Shown here: in pieces, positions 55,147-64,000 of the stretch
How positions within the stretch are numbered: position 1 is the stretch's first letter
Layout: each line of letters opens with the position of its first letter
Assembly: GCF_007829875.1 (NCBI RefSeq)
Contig: NZ_VIWV01000001.1
Span: 3,008,501-3,072,500 of the forward strand
Length of the DNA stretch: 64,000 nucleotides
From: Streptomyces capillispiralis
GTDB lineage: Bacteria; Actinomycetota; Actinomycetes; Streptomycetales; Streptomycetaceae
Direction: 5' to 3'
Program-made: the position numbers and the translations under genes
The notes under the pieces: generated by a model
Told to the model about the DNA's origin: nothing
Database searches by the model: none
What the model saw: the letters and a program-made list of their open reading frames with translations, nothing else

Positions 55147-55719
55147 ATGCCACGGACCACACCACCCGACGAGCCGCCGAGGGCGCCCCGCTTCCGGGGC
55201 CGTCACCGCAAGCCGCGCCCGCGCAAGGCCCTGCTGGCCGCAGGGGGCCTGGCCCTGGCCGCGGGCGCCGTGAGCCTGGTCCGCCTGGCCGCCGCTCCCG
55301 ACGCCGGCACGGACATCGGCGTGGAGGCGGGCCCCCGCCCCGTCGTCCCCCACGCGGACACCACCACACCCCGCCCGATCCCCACGCCGGACACGGTCAC
55401 CCCCGAGGCGAGCCCGTCCTCCCCCACGGCCCTGGGCGCCAAGAACCCCACCCCCCTCACCACACCCGCCCCGGAGAAGTCCGCTCCGGACACCACGCAC
55501 ACCCCGACCAGCCCACCCCCGGAGAGCGGTCCCGCCACCCCGGGCCCGCCCCCACCCGCTCCCCCCACACCACGGGACCCGGCACCGGACCGCCCCCACC
55601 CGTCGCGCCCCCACCCCACGCCGGAACCCACACCCGAGCCGACGCCCGAGCCGAAGCCCGAGCCCGGCCTGTGCGTACCGATCATCGGCATCTGCGTGGG
55701 CGGCGAAGGGCCGCGCTAG
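55147..55719 (+). CDS. Proline-rich single-pass membrane protein
   Basis: A 190-residue protein. A basic N-terminus (RGRHRKPRPRK) precedes one transmembrane helix (ALLAAGGLALAAGAVSLVRLAAA, about residues 28-50). The outer part is about 130 residues rich in Pro, Thr, Ser and Glu, with PTPEP repeats, probably wall-spanning. It ends with LCVPIIGICVGG, a short Cys-x6-Cys segment. ATG 55147 has GGAGGG 7-8 bases upstream. Its stop codon overlaps the stop of the convergent cyclase gene. Function unknown. Confidence 0.78.
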   Translation: MPRTTPPDEPPRAPRFRGRHRKPRPRKALLAAGGLALAAGAVSLVRLAAAPDAGTDIGVEAGPRPVVPHADTTTPRPIPTPDTVTPEASPSSPTALGAKNPTPLTTPAPEKSAPDTTHTPTSPPPESGPATPGPPPPAPPTPRDPAPDRPHPSRPHPTPEPTPEPTPEPKPEPGLCVPIIGICVGGEGPR

Positions 55720-56822
55720 GAGGAGGGGACCCCGTTCCGCCGCGTGAGCAGCCAGGGCTCCACCACTCCCAGACCACGCACCGGCCGCTGCCACATCGGC
55801 TGGAGCGCGAACCGGTACACCGGCGGCTCCTCGCCCTCCTTCTCGGCGGTGGCCAGCGCCTCGGCCGCCGCCGCCTCGGAGGCGGGGGCGTCACCGGTGC
55901 GGATGAGCTCCTCCGCGAACGCGGTGTCGACGAGCACGGCGTCCCGGGGAGCTATGGAGGTGAGCCGGGAGGCCAGATTCACGGTCGTACCGAACACATC
56001 ACCCATCCGGGTGGTGACCGTGCCGAACGCCATGCCGACCCGCAGCTCGGGCATGGTCTCGTCGTGCGCCATGGTCTCGATCAGCCGCATCGCGATCTCC
56101 GCGGCCACACCCGCGTCGTCGGCGGCGTACAGCACCTCGTCGCCCAGCGTCTTGATGAGCCGCCCGCCCCGCGCGGCGACCAGATCGGCGGCCGTGGTCT
56201 CGAAGGCCTCGACCAGCTCGCCCAGCTCCTCCTCCTCCATCCGCCGGGTCAGCCGTGTGAACCCCACGAGGTCGGCGAAGGCGACGGCGAGCCGCCGGTC
56301 GACCATCTCCTCGTCGTCGGCGCCCTGCACGACCCGCCCGGCCGAAGCGGCGAGCTGCCGCCGCCAGACGTACACGAGGAACTCCTCCAGCTCGGGCAGG
56401 AGCAGCTCGACGATCGGATACGTCACCTCGGTACGGGTCATCCCCGGCTCGGGCGGCTCGGTCAGCCCCTCCAGGAAGGAGTCGATCTGCCATTCGGCCA
56501 GCCGCGCGGTGGTCTGCCCGGTGGACCGGGCCACCTGCACCGCCATGGCCTCGCTGAGCAGCCCCGCCTCCACCAGGCCGGCCAGCCGCCGCAGCGCCAG
56601 CACGTCCGCCTCGGTGAGCGCCTTGGCCTGCCCGACGTCGGCGAAGCCCATGGCCCGCCAGAACCGCGTGGCCAGCTCCATGGTGACGCCGGCACTGCGG
56701 GCGGCCTGGAACGGGGTGTAACGGCGCTCGGCGCCCAGGATGAGCTGTTCGAGGCGCAGAGCAAGCGGATCCTCGCCGGCGCCCTGCGCGTCCGTACCGG
56801 AACCCGAGTCGTCGACGGTCAC
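55716..56822 (-). CDS. cya: Adenylate cyclase, class III
   Basis: A 368-residue cyclase that makes cAMP. Residues about 28-160 form an N-terminal helical regulatory region. Residues about 175-345 form the class III catalytic domain with metal Asp184 (AFADLVGFTRL), Lys224 and Asp228 (IKTLGDE), and Asn282/Arg286 (TTVNLASR). It is soluble, without membrane helices. The GTG start has GGAAGG about 10 bases upstream. Streptomycetes carry one main cya gene, in the neighbourhood of hutH and birA as here. Confidence 0.94.
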   Translation of the reverse strand: MTVDDSGSGTDAQGAGEDPLALRLEQLILGAERRYTPFQAARSAGVTMELATRFWRAMGFADVGQAKALTEADVLALRRLAGLVEAGLLSEAMAVQVARSTGQTTARLAEWQIDSFLEGLTEPPEPGMTRTEVTYPIVELLLPELEEFLVYVWRRQLAASAGRVVQGADDEEMVDRRLAVAFADLVGFTRLTRRMEEEELGELVEAFETTAADLVAARGGRLIKTLGDEVLYAADDAGVAAEIAMRLIETMAHDETMPELRVGMAFGTVTTRMGDVFGTTVNLASRLTSIAPRDAVLVDTAFAEELIRTGDAPASEAAAAEALATAEKEGEEPPVYRFALQPMWQRPVRGLGVVEPWLLTRRNGVPSS

Positions 56823-57109
56823 GCGTTGCTGCCCTTCCGATCTGCCACGGCCATATATCGACCGGCCACAACTCTACGGCAGGTGTGCGCCAGCTCACTC
56901 CGTGAGGTTGGGCCAGGGGTGAGCCGGCCGACTCTCCTGGCACCCGACACGGGTGCGGACCGTAAAGCGCCACGCAGCCCGCACCTCCGGAATACCGCCC
57001 AGCGGCCCGACTGCCCACCGTGGGCGAGGCGGGCGATGTGCCGCGTACGGCCAGGAGGGGACGCGCTACGCGCACCCCCACCGAACAGCCCCCTGCGCCG
57101 CAGGCACCC

Positions 57110-57979
57110 TCACCCCGCCGGCCGCAGATGCACGATGTCCCCCGCCCCCACCGGCTCCTGCACCCCCTCCTCCGTGGCCAGCACCAACCGCCCGTCCCCG
57201 TCCACCGCGACCGCCTCCCCCACCAGCGCCCGGTCCCCGGGCAGCTCCGCCCGCACCGTCCGCCCCAGCGTCGCGCACCCCGCCGCGTACGTCTCCTGCA
57301 AGCCGCACGCCCCCGCGTCCCCCCCGGCCTCCCGCCACCGCCCGTACCACTCCTCCAGCGCCCGCAGCACCCCCCGCAGCAGCGGATCCCGGTCCGTACT
57401 CACCGCACCCGCCAGCGCCAGCGAGCCCGCCGTCGGCACCGGCAGCTCGTCCGCCCGCAGGCTCACATTGATGCCGACGCCCACCACGACACCCCCCTCC
57501 CCGGCCCCCTCCGCCAGGATCCCCCCGGCCTTGCGCTCCTCTCCCCCCACCGTGACCAGCACGTCGTTCGGCCACTTCAGCGCCGTATCGACCCCGGCCG
57601 CCCGCGACAACCCCGTGGCCACGGCGACCCCCGTCAGCAAGGGCAGCCACCCCCACCGGTCCACCGGCACCTCGCGCGGCGTGAGCAGCACGGAGAAGAA
57701 CAGCCCGGACCGGGGAGGCGCACTCCACTGCCGATCCAGCCGGCCCCGCCCGGCGGTCTGCTCCTCCGCGACGAGGACGGCCCCCTCACCCACCGTCCCC
57801 GAGACCGCCCGCGCGACCAGATCGGAGTTCGTCGACCCGGTCCGCTGCACCACGTCCACCTGTGACCACAGCGCCCCCTCCCGCACCAGCCCTCGCTTCA
57901 ACGCGCCCGCGTTGAGCGGCGGCCGCTCCAGGTCGGACCAACGGCTCCCGTACGGATCTGATGCATCTTTCGGCGTCAT
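57110..57979 (-). CDS. birA: Biotin--[acetyl-CoA-carboxylase] ligase
   Basis: A 289-residue biotin protein ligase that activates biotin with ATP and attaches it to carrier proteins such as AccA2. The biotin-binding loop is GRGRLDRQW (residues about 77-85), with KWPNDVL and GILAEG following. The N-terminal DNA-binding domain of E. coli BirA is absent, so it is a plain ligase. It is divergent from pccB by 110 bases. On its strand TAGGGT ends 7 bases before the ATG, hinting at a leaderless start. Confidence 0.95.
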   Translation of the reverse strand: MTPKDASDPYGSRWSDLERPPLNAGALKRGLVREGALWSQVDVVQRTGSTNSDLVARAVSGTVGEGAVLVAEEQTAGRGRLDRQWSAPPRSGLFFSVLLTPREVPVDRWGWLPLLTGVAVATGLSRAAGVDTALKWPNDVLVTVGGEERKAGGILAEGAGEGGVVVGVGINVSLRADELPVPTAGSLALAGAVSTDRDPLLRGVLRALEEWYGRWREAGGDAGACGLQETYAAGCATLGRTVRAELPGDRALVGEAVAVDGDGRLVLATEEGVQEPVGAGDIVHLRPAG

Positions 57980-57984
57980 GCAAG

Positions 57985-57999
57985 CCACCCTAGGTGTGG
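57985..57999. promoter_or_regulatory. CCTAGG-centred imperfect palindrome between birA and pccB
   Basis: CCACCCTAGGTGTGG surrounds a CCTAGG core at 57989-57994 and overlaps the predicted -10 of birA. A related perfect palindrome with the same core lies upstream of accA2 at 61513. CTAG is scarce in streptomycete DNA, so the recurrence at two carboxylase genes may be meaningful. Confidence 0.4.
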
Positions 58000-58089
58000 T
58001 AAACGCCGCACTGCCGAAGCGGAGGCCCCCCACTACGCTACGGATGAGTAACCGTCCCCCCTTTTGAGCAGGCAGGGAGCCGCATCCCG

Positions 58090-59679
58090 ATGTCCGAGCC
58101 GGAAGAGCAGCAGCCTGACATTCACACGACCGCGGGCAAGCTCGCGGATCTCCAGCGTCGTATCGAAGAGGCGACGCACGCCGGCTCCGCACGCGCCGTC
58201 GAAAAGCAGCACGCCAAGGGCAAGCTGACGGCCCGTGAGCGGATCGACCTCCTGCTCGACGAGGGCTCCTTCGTCGAGCTGGACGAGTTCGCCCGGCACC
58301 GCTCCACCAACTTCGGCCTCGACGCCAACCGCCCCTACGGCGACGGCGTCGTCACCGGTTACGGCACCGTCGACGGCCGCCCGGTCGCCGTCTTCTCCCA
58401 GGATTTCACCGTCTTCGGCGGAGCCCTCGGCGAGGTCTACGGCCAGAAGATCGTCAAGGTGATGGACTTCGCGCTGAAGACCGGCTGCCCGGTCATCGGC
58501 ATCAACGACTCCGGTGGCGCCCGCATCCAGGAGGGCGTCGCCTCCCTCGGCGCGTACGGCGAGATCTTCCGCCGCAACACCCACGCCTCCGGTGTGATCC
58601 CGCAGATCAGCCTGGTCGTCGGCCCCTGCGCGGGCGGCGCGGTCTACTCCCCGGCGATCACCGACTTCACGATCATGGTCGACCAGACGTCCCACATGTT
58701 CATCACCGGCCCGGACGTCATCAAGACGGTCACCGGTGAGGACGTCGGCTTCGAGGAGCTGGGCGGCGCCCGCACCCACAACACCGCGTCCGGCGTCGCC
58801 CACCACATGGCCGGCGACGAGAAGGACGCGATCGAGTACGTCAAGCAGCTCCTGTCGTACCTCCCCTCCAACAACCTCTCCGAGCCGCCCGCCTTCCCGG
58901 AGGAGGCGGACCTGACGCTCACCGACGAGGACCGCGAACTCGACACCCTCGTCCCGGACTCGGCGAACCAGCCCTACGACATGCACACCGTCATCGAGCA
59001 CGTCCTCGACGACGCCGAGTTCTTCGAGACCCAGCCCCTGTTCGCGCCGAACATCCTCACCGGTTACGGCCGCGTCGAGGGCCGCCCCGTCGGCATCGTC
59101 GCCAACCAGCCGATGCAGTTCGCCGGCTGCCTGGACATCACCGCCTCCGAGAAGGCGGCCCGCTTCGTCCGCACCTGCGACGCCTTCAACATCCCGGTGC
59201 TCACCTTCGTCGACGTCCCCGGCTTCCTGCCCGGCGTCGACCAGGAGCACGACGGCATCATCCGCCGCGGCGCCAAGCTGATCTACGCCTACGCCGAGGC
59301 CACCGTCCCCCTCATCACCGTCATCACCCGCAAGGCCTTCGGCGGCGCCTACGACGTCATGGGCTCCAAGCACCTGGGCGCCGACCTCAACCTGGCCTGG
59401 CCGACCGCCCAGATCGCCGTCATGGGCGCGCAGGGCGCCGTCAACATCCTGCACCGCCGCACCATCGCCGAGTCGGACGATCCCGAGGAGACCCGCGCCC
59501 GCCTGATGCGGGAGTACGAGGACGCCCTCCTCAACCCCTACGTCGCGGCCGAGCGCGGCTACGTCGACGCGGTGATCATGCCGTCCGACACCCGCCGCCA
59601 CATCGTCCGGGGCCTGCGTCAGCTGCGTACCAAGCGGGAATCCCTCCCCCCGAAGAAGCACGGCAACATCCCCCTCTGA
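58090..59679 (+). CDS. pccB: Propionyl-CoA carboxylase beta subunit (carboxyltransferase)
   Basis: A 529-residue carboxyltransferase that moves CO2 from carboxybiotin on the alpha subunit to propionyl-CoA (sometimes acetyl-CoA), giving methylmalonyl-CoA for polyketide and odd-chain metabolism. The two crotonase-like halves each show the acyl-CoA and biotin oxyanion glycine motifs ([39 protein letters not shown]). The ATG follows CAGGGAG. It is followed 18 bases later by pccE and is divergent from birA. Confidence 0.96.
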   Translation: MSEPEEQQPDIHTTAGKLADLQRRIEEATHAGSARAVEKQHAKGKLTARERIDLLLDEGSFVELDEFARHRSTNFGLDANRPYGDGVVTGYGTVDGRPVAVFSQDFTVFGGALGEVYGQKIVKVMDFALKTGCPVIGINDSGGARIQEGVASLGAYGEIFRRNTHASGVIPQISLVVGPCAGGAVYSPAITDFTIMVDQTSHMFITGPDVIKTVTGEDVGFEELGGARTHNTASGVAHHMAGDEKDAIEYVKQLLSYLPSNNLSEPPAFPEEADLTLTDEDRELDTLVPDSANQPYDMHTVIEHVLDDAEFFETQPLFAPNILTGYGRVEGRPVGIVANQPMQFAGCLDITASEKAARFVRTCDAFNIPVLTFVDVPGFLPGVDQEHDGIIRRGAKLIYAYAEATVPLITVITRKAFGGAYDVMGSKHLGADLNLAWPTAQIAVMGAQGAVNILHRRTIAESDDPEETRARLMREYEDALLNPYVAAERGYVDAVIMPSDTRRHIVRGLRQLRTKRESLPPKKHGNIPL

Positions 59680-59697
59680 GCCCTGCAAGGAGCCGAC

Positions 59698-59904
59698 GTG
59701 ATCAAGGTCGTACGGGGCAACCCGACCCCGGAGGAGCTGGCCGCCGCACTGGCGGTGGTTCGCGCACGCGCCGCGGCGGCGTCCGCCCTGCCGTCCGGCG
59801 CGCCCGCTCCCCGCGACTCCTGGTCCGACCCGTCCCGCGTCGCCGCCCACCGCCTGCCCCAGCCGGGGCCGGCCTCTTGGACGCGCACGTACTGGCCGGC
59901 CTAG
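59698..59904 (+). CDS. pccE: Acyl-CoA carboxylase epsilon subunit
   Basis: A 68-residue protein. The N-terminal IKVVRGNPTPEELAAALAVVRARAAA helix is the family signature by which epsilon subunits bind and stimulate the carboxyltransferase. It ends with a conserved aromatic tail (SWTRTYWPA). The GTG start has AAGGAG 7 bases upstream, and the gene is coupled to pccB by an 18-base spacer. Confidence 0.95.
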   Translation: MIKVVRGNPTPEELAAALAVVRARAAAASALPSGAPAPRDSWSDPSRVAAHRLPQPGPASWTRTYWPA

Positions 59905-59912
59905 CAGTCCCC

Positions 59913-59945
59913 CCGGGGCCGGGCCGACACCCGGCCCGGCCCCGG
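59913..59945 (+). terminator. Terminator of the pccB-pccE operon
   Basis: Positions 59913-59926 pair perfectly with 59932-59945 (14 base pairs, 5-base loop), beginning 8 bases after the pccE stop codon. Confidence 0.85.
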
Positions 59946-60012
59946 ACACCTGCGCCACACCCCTTCCCACTTCACCTCACCCCACCGCGCCGCGCCGCGC
60001 CGCGCCGCAACT

Positions 60013-60028
60013 TGAGTACCCGTACTCA
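60013..60028. promoter_or_regulatory. Palindrome TGAGTACCCGTACTCA upstream of the 42-codon frame
   Basis: Two 7-base arms are perfectly inverted around CC, 36 bases before the ATG at 60064. The site is AT-richer than its surroundings, as expected for an operator or promoter. The binding factor is unknown. Confidence 0.55.
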
Positions 60029-60063
60029 GGCGCCCTCCCCCGGCTCAGCCGCACGCTAGGGGG

Positions 60064-60192
60064 ATGCTGTGGTCCGACCCCGAGAACGAGCCGCCCGAGG
60101 AACTGCGGGACACGCAGGAGATGCTGCGGCGGCTGGGCATTCTCGTGGCGCTGGCCATGGTGCTCGCGATGCTCGTGATCGGCGTGAGGTGA
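60064..60192 (+). CDS. 42-residue single-helix membrane protein
   Basis: A short frame with an acidic N-terminal half ([19 protein letters not shown]) and one hydrophobic helix ([18 protein letters not shown]) at the C-terminus. AGGGGG directly abuts the ATG, which is too close for a normal ribosome site. Codon use is typical, and the gene sits just after a palindrome that could be its operator. It is likely but not certain to be real. Confidence 0.6.
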   Translation: MLWSDPENEPPEELRDTQEMLRRLGILVALAMVLAMLVIGVR

Positions 60193-60223
60193 GGCATCCG
60201 GGCGACGTCGATACGCTGACCGC

Positions 60224-60844
60224 ATGACAGATCAGCCGCGCCGCCGACTCGTGCTCGCCTCCCAGTCCCCCGCCCGGCTCGGACTGCTCCGCCAGGCGGG
60301 CCTCGACCCCGAGGTGATCGTCAGCGGGGTCGACGAGGACGCCGTCACCGCCCCCACCCCCGCCGAGCTGGCGCTCGCCCTGGCCGAGGCCAAGGCGTCC
60401 GTCGTCGCCGCCAAGCCCGAGGTCAAGGGCGCGCTGGTGATCGGCTGCGACTCGGTCCTGGAACTGGACGGCCGGGCGCTGGGCAAGCCCGCGGACGCCG
60501 AGGAGGCCACCGCACGCTGGAAGTCCATGCGCGGCCGCGCGGGCACGCTCCAGACCGGCCACTGCGTCTACGACACCCTCAGCGGCCGTTACGCCTCCGC
60601 CACCGCCTCCACCGTGGTCCGCTTCGGCGACCCCACGGACGAGGAGATCGCCGCCTACGTCGCCTCCGGCGAACCCCTCCACGTCGCCGGGGCGTTCACC
60701 CTGGACGGCCGCTCGGCCCCGTTCATCGACGGCATCGACGGCGACCACGGCAATGTGATCGGCATCAGCCTGCCCCTGGTGCGCCGGCTGCTGGCCGACC
60801 TGGGCGTCGGCATCACGGAGCTGTGGGCGCCGCGGGAGGCGTGA
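60224..60844 (+). CDS. maf: Maf-like nucleotide pyrophosphatase
   Basis: A 206-residue Maf/ITPase-like enzyme expected to hydrolyse non-canonical or modified nucleoside triphosphates. [19 protein letters not shown] is the N-terminal signature. The catalytic Asp lies in [10 protein letters not shown], with LGKPAD and the C-terminal [18 protein letters not shown] also conserved. The ATG follows shortly after the small membrane gene. Its 3' end overlaps the convergent membrane protein gene by 32 bases. Maf often neighbours the acyl-CoA carboxylase genes in actinobacteria. Confidence 0.95.
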   Translation: MTDQPRRRLVLASQSPARLGLLRQAGLDPEVIVSGVDEDAVTAPTPAELALALAEAKASVVAAKPEVKGALVIGCDSVLELDGRALGKPADAEEATARWKSMRGRAGTLQTGHCVYDTLSGRYASATASTVVRFGDPTDEEIAAYVASGEPLHVAGAFTLDGRSAPFIDGIDGDHGNVIGISLPLVRRLLADLGVGITELWAPREA

Positions 60845-61292
60845 GCGGCGCGCCGTCACCGCCGGTGCCGCCCTCGCGCGCGGCGCCGGCGGGCTCGCCG
60901 GGCCGGCCGTCGTACGTCATCAGCAGCAGGACGACGAGCCCGAGCACCGCCACCATGAACAGGAACGCGGTCCGGCCGACCAGCCCCCACACGACCGCGC
61001 CCAGCAGCCCGTGCACCACCGCGGCGCTGATCAGCACCACCCGGCCGAAACCGGCCGGCGCCCGGTCGCGCACGGCGACCAGCAGGGCCACCAGGGCACA
61101 CAGGGCGAAGTAGAGGCCGAAGACGATCCCGCCGATCTTCGAGCCGACCGACATCGCGTGCGGGTCGAGACCGGCCAGGGACATGTCCTGCCGGTCGACG
61201 ACGACGCCGAGGAACCAGTTCAGCGCCGCGACGCCGAACGCCTCGGCGAACAGCACGAGCGCCAGGACCCAAGCCACCGGTCTGCGCACCAC
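60813..61292 (-). CDS. Four-helix membrane protein of unknown function
   Basis: A 159-residue protein with four hydrophobic helices ([87 protein letters not shown]) and a Gly/Pro-rich C-terminal tail. The GTG 61292 start is chosen because GGGTGGGGG precedes it and the longer frame is not family-like. It lies between maf (convergent) and accA2 (divergent). Confidence 0.82.
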   Translation of the reverse strand: MVRRPVAWVLALVLFAEAFGVAALNWFLGVVVDRQDMSLAGLDPHAMSVGSKIGGIVFGLYFALCALVALLVAVRDRAPAGFGRVVLISAAVVHGLLGAVVWGLVGRTAFLFMVAVLGLVVLLLMTYDGRPGEPAGAAREGGTGGDGAPLTPPAAPTAP

Positions 61293-61656
61293 CGGCCCCC
61301 ACCCACTTTCGAGCACGACTGTGGTTACCCCGAGTATGTTCGGGACGACGCGAAGGCTACTAACGGGTAAACCTCGGTACAAGGGCCCTGCGGACGGCAA
61401 AGAATCATTGGGCCATTCGTAGGGACTCCACAAAGAAACCGAGTGGGCCGCAGCACGCTCTCACAGAGACCTTGACCACATGGGACGGCTAGGGTTTCCG
61501 GGAGGAGCCCGGCGCACCTAGGTGCGACAAGGGATTTCCCGGGTCGAGCAAGCCTCGCATCACGCTCCGTGTGGGCAAGCTCACCAGTGGGGACGGGTCG
61601 AAGTGTCGTGTCGGCAGTCCCTAAACTCGGCTTGTTTCAAGGAGGGAGCCTCAATC
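61293..61656. other. Upstream region of accA2
   Basis: This divergent region of 364 bases drives accA2 and the membrane protein gene. It contains a perfect palindrome (listed separately) and, at about 61322 and 61360, the oppositely oriented elements GTTACCC and GGGTAAA. No coding frame looks real. A TTGACC at 61472 is not matched by a well-spaced -10. Confidence 0.65.
61513..61526. promoter_or_regulatory. Perfect 14-base palindrome in the accA2 leader region
   Basis: CGCACCTAGGTGCG is a perfect palindrome with a CCTAGG core about 130 bases upstream of the accA2 start. A similar CCTAGG element lies between birA and pccB, so a shared regulator of the carboxylase genes is possible. Confidence 0.5.
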
Positions 61657-63429
61657 GTGCGCAAGGTGCTCATCGCCAACCGTGGCGAAATCGCTGTCCG
61701 CGTGGCCCGGGCCTGCCGGGATGCCGGAATCGCGAGCGTTGCCGTATACGCCGACCCGGACCGGGACGCTCTGCATGTCCGCGCCGCGGATGAGGCGTTC
61801 GCCCTGGGCGGTGACACTCCCGCCACCAGTTACCTCGACATGGACAAGGTGCTGAAGGCCGCGCGGGAGTCGGGCGCCGACGCCGTCCACCCCGGCTACG
61901 GCTTCCTCTCCGAGAACGCCGAGTTCGCCCAGGCGGTCCTGGACGCGGGCCTGATCTGGATCGGCCCGCCGCCGCAGGCCATCCGCGACCTCGGTGACAA
62001 GGTCGCCGCCCGGCACATCGCGCAGCGCGCGGGCGCTCCGCTGGTGGCGGGCACGCCGGACCCGGTGTCCGGCGCGGACGAGGTCGTCGCGTTCGCCGAG
62101 GAGCACGGGCTGCCGATCGCGATCAAGGCGGCGTTCGGTGGTGGCGGCCGCGGCCTGAAGGTGGCGCGGACGCTGGAAGAGGTGCCGGAGCTGTACGACT
62201 CCGCGGTGCGCGAGGCGGTCGCCGCCTTCGGTCGCGGAGAGTGCTTCGTCGAGCGTTACCTGGACAAGCCGCGGCACGTGGAGACCCAGTGCCTGGCCGA
62301 CCAGCACGGCAACGTGGTCGTCGTCTCCACCCGTGACTGCTCCCTCCAGCGGCGGCACCAGAAGCTGGTCGAGGAGGCGCCGGCGCCGTTCCTGTCCGAG
62401 GCGCAGGTCGCCGAGCTGTACCGCGCGTCCAAGGCGATCCTCAAGGAGGCCGGTTACGTCGGTGCCGGCACCGTGGAGTTCCTGGTCGGTGTCGACGGCA
62501 CGATCTCGTTCCTGGAGGTCAACACCCGTCTGCAGGTGGAGCACCCGGTGACCGAGGAGGTCGCGGGGATCGACCTGGTGCGGGAGATGTTCCGCATCGC
62601 GGACGGTGAGGAGCTGGGGTACGACGACCCGGTGCTGCGGGGCCACTCGTTCGAGTTCCGCATCAACGGTGAGGACCCGGGGCGCAACTTCCTGCCGGCG
62701 CCGGGCACGGTGACGAAGTTCGCGGCGCCGTCGGGGCCGGGTGTGCGGCTGGACGCGGGTGTGGAGTCCGGGTCGGTCATCGGTCCGGCGTGGGACTCGC
62801 TGCTGGCGAAGCTGATCGTCACCGGGCGTACCCGTAAGGAGGCGCTGGAGCGGGCCGCGCGTGCGCTGGCGGAGTTCCAGGTCGAGGGCATGGCGACGGC
62901 GATCCCGTTCCACCGCGCGGTGGTCGTGGACCCGGCGTTCGCTCCCGAGCTCACCGGTTCGGCCGATCCGTTCACGGTGCACACCCGCTGGATCGAGACC
63001 GAGTTCGTCAACGAGATCAAGCCGTTCGCCGCCGCCGTGGACACGGAGGCCGAGGAGGAGGCGGGCCGCGAGACCGTCGTCGTCGAGGTCGGCGGCAAGC
63101 GCCTGGAGGTCTCCCTGCCCGTGTCGCTCGGCATGTCCCTGGCCCGTACGGGGCTGGCGGCCGGTGCGAAGCCGAAGCGGCGGGCGACGAAGAAGTCCGG
63201 GCCGGCGGCTTCGGGCGACACGCTCGCCTCGCCGATGCAGGGCACGATCGTCAAGGTCGCGGTGGAGGAGGGGCAGGAGGTCAAGGAGGGCGACCTGGTC
63301 GTCGTCCTGGAGGCCATGAAGATGGAGCAGCCCATCAACGCCCACCGGTCGGGCACGGTGAAGGGTCTGAACGCGGAGGTGGGGGCGTCGGTCACCTCGG
63401 GCGCGGCGATCTGCGAGATCAAGGACTGA
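61657..63429 (+). CDS. accA2: Acetyl/propionyl-CoA carboxylase alpha subunit
   Basis: A 590-residue fusion of biotin carboxylase and biotin carboxyl carrier protein, the usual length for AccA-type subunits of Streptomyces. Biotin carboxylase signatures include [34 protein letters not shown], the glycine-rich FGGGGRG and [16 protein letters not shown]. The carrier domain carries the biotinyl Lys555 in EAMKMEQP. It supplies carboxybiotin to PccB or AccB. GTG 61657 has AAGGAGGGAG upstream; the longer frame from 61522 is not family-like. Confidence 0.96.
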   Translation: MRKVLIANRGEIAVRVARACRDAGIASVAVYADPDRDALHVRAADEAFALGGDTPATSYLDMDKVLKAARESGADAVHPGYGFLSENAEFAQAVLDAGLIWIGPPPQAIRDLGDKVAARHIAQRAGAPLVAGTPDPVSGADEVVAFAEEHGLPIAIKAAFGGGGRGLKVARTLEEVPELYDSAVREAVAAFGRGECFVERYLDKPRHVETQCLADQHGNVVVVSTRDCSLQRRHQKLVEEAPAPFLSEAQVAELYRASKAILKEAGYVGAGTVEFLVGVDGTISFLEVNTRLQVEHPVTEEVAGIDLVREMFRIADGEELGYDDPVLRGHSFEFRINGEDPGRNFLPAPGTVTKFAAPSGPGVRLDAGVESGSVIGPAWDSLLAKLIVTGRTRKEALERAARALAEFQVEGMATAIPFHRAVVVDPAFAPELTGSADPFTVHTRWIETEFVNEIKPFAAAVDTEAEEEAGRETVVVEVGGKRLEVSLPVSLGMSLARTGLAAGAKPKRRATKKSGPAASGDTLASPMQGTIVKVAVEEGQEVKEGDLVVVLEAMKMEQPINAHRSGTVKGLNAEVGASVTSGAAICEIKD

Positions 63430-63436
63430 GTCCGTG

Positions 63437-63480
63437 CGAAGCGGCACCCGCGCCCTGTCTGCGGCGCGGGTGCCGCTTCG
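63437..63480 (+). terminator. Terminator of accA2
   Basis: Positions 63437-63454 pair perfectly with 63463-63480, an 18-base-pair stem with an 8-base loop, starting 8 bases after the accA2 stop. This is the strongest hairpin found in the window. Confidence 0.92.
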
Positions 63481-63841
63481 GCGGTTGGTGCGGTAGCGCC
63501 CACGGGTGGGGGGTGGGTTCGGGGCCGGGGCGGGGGTGTCCGTCCTCGGTCCGGCGCGGAATCGGTCACTCGAGAAGGCTCAGGGTGCGGACGCGACGGC
63601 CGCTGCGGGCGGACACCCCCGCCCCGTCCCCTTCCCGCCGTACGCGGCCGTCGCCGCCCGGACAGCTGCGGGCAGCCACTGCCGCTCACGGCGGGCGGCC
63701 GTTGGGGGAGGGTGGGCGTGGCGGCACCCGTGAGCGTCGGGCCGCGCGACCCGACCCCGGCACGGCACGGCACCGGATCATCGCGCGGACGCCGGTCACG
63801 GCACAGGCAGCCTCACCGCGCCCCGCCCGCGCAGCGACCCC
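63481..63841. other. Non-coding stretch after accA2
   Basis: No frame in these 361 bases has convincing coding character. It lies between the accA2 terminator and a possible convergent gene running in from the right edge. Nothing further was recognised. Confidence 0.5.
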
Positions 63842-64000
63842 TCACCGCCTCCGCAGATCCGCCACCCGCGCACCCCGCTCCGCACCGGCGGCCTGGTCCG
63901 TCCCCAGCCCCACCGTCGCCGACCGGAGCCCGGGCCCCTGCCGTCGGGGCCCCGGAAGCGGCACATCCCGACGCTGCTGGCGCGCCGCCGACGACCCCTC
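63842..64000 (-). CDS. Possible C-terminal end of a gene entering from the right edge
   Basis: On the - strand a frame is open from the window edge to a TGA at 63842-63844 (52 residues, ending TDQAAGAERGARVADLRRR). Most third codon positions are G or C, as in real genes here, but the piece is too short for a family call. It would be convergent with accA2. Confidence 0.35.
   Translation of the reverse strand, partial: EGSSAARQQRRDVPLPGPRRQGPGLRSATVGLGTDQAAGAERGARVADLRRR

Noticed and set aside
53038..55719. A very long + strand frame through the GGDEF and enoyl-CoA hydratase genes
   Set aside because: Only the last 190 codons, with their own ribosome site and membrane helix, look real; the upstream part is antisense shadow.
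55095..58067. A 990-codon + strand frame over cya and birA
   Set aside because: Antisense to two clear enzyme genes and compositionally unlike protein.
61472..61493. TTGACC and TAGGGT as a promoter for accA2
   Set aside because: The spacing of 12 bases is too short for a standard promoter.

Overview
This window is chromosomal DNA from a Streptomyces or very close relative. The base composition is very GC-rich, codons end almost always in G or C, and GTG and TTG starts are common. It carries marker families of the genus: a conservon (cvnABCD), a WhiJ-like/DUF397 cluster, mycothiol S-conjugate amidase, the AccA2/PccB/PccE acyl-CoA carboxylase set, a class III adenylate cyclase and a LAXTG sortase substrate. 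No rRNA, tRNA, CRISPR array, transposase or phage gene was recognised. The gene content matches the conserved core of the chromosome with accessory insertions. The core genes are pckA, mca, greA, ilvA, metB, hutH, cya, birA, pccB, maf and accA2.

Layout. 1-2.9 kb: a WhiJ-type regulatory cluster (XRE/DUF5753, DUF397, small protein, HATPase, SUKH protein). 3.07-7.5 kb: a four-gene operon joining a membrane-anchored binding protein, a TelA-like protein, a lipoprotein with binding and vWA domains, and a small membrane protein. 7.5-12.9 kb: a FAD monooxygenase behind a cvnABCD conservon. 13.4-18.1 kb: pckA, a PAQR/hemolysin III protein, a TetR regulator, a Mut7-C protein and a small membrane protein. 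18.1-18.6 kb: an array of degenerate repeats at the 3' end of a DUF255/YyaL gene. 20.7-33.0 kb: the most accessory-looking stretch. It holds a degenerate-Nudix-like gene, a divergent caspase-STAND-propeller gene, an LCAT-like esterase, a pentapeptide-repeat membrane protein and an NB-ARC/TPR STAND protein. 33.1-42.9 kb: mca, greA, ilvA, MarR, a sigma-like factor with a membrane partner, metB, an alcohol dehydrogenase and an XRE regulator. 43-51.2 kb: secreted subtilase, MacB-type ABC pair, L,D-transpeptidase lipoprotein and small surface proteins. 51.2-57 kb: hutH, a GGDEF protein, an enoyl-CoA hydratase, a proline-rich membrane protein and adenylate cyclase. 57-63.5 kb: birA, pccB-pccE, maf and accA2, in effect a propionyl/acetyl-CoA carboxylase locus with its own biotin ligase.

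How the genes work together. birA would biotinylate the carrier domain of AccA2, which supplies carboxybiotin to PccB, with PccE as accessory subunit. The conservon genes overlap by 4 bases (cvnA/B, cvnB/C) or nearly abut (cvnC/D), as expected for a membrane sensor-GTPase complex. The best candidate for an undescribed system is 20.7-29.65 kb, with 29.76-32.96 kb possibly included. A caspase-like protease fused to a STAND NTPase and a repeat sensor is followed by a predicted lipid esterase with an intact triad and by a membrane pentapeptide protein. This arrangement suggests sensing, proteolysis and membrane attack, as in anti-phage or self/non-self conflict systems. That function is inferred from domains and gene order only.
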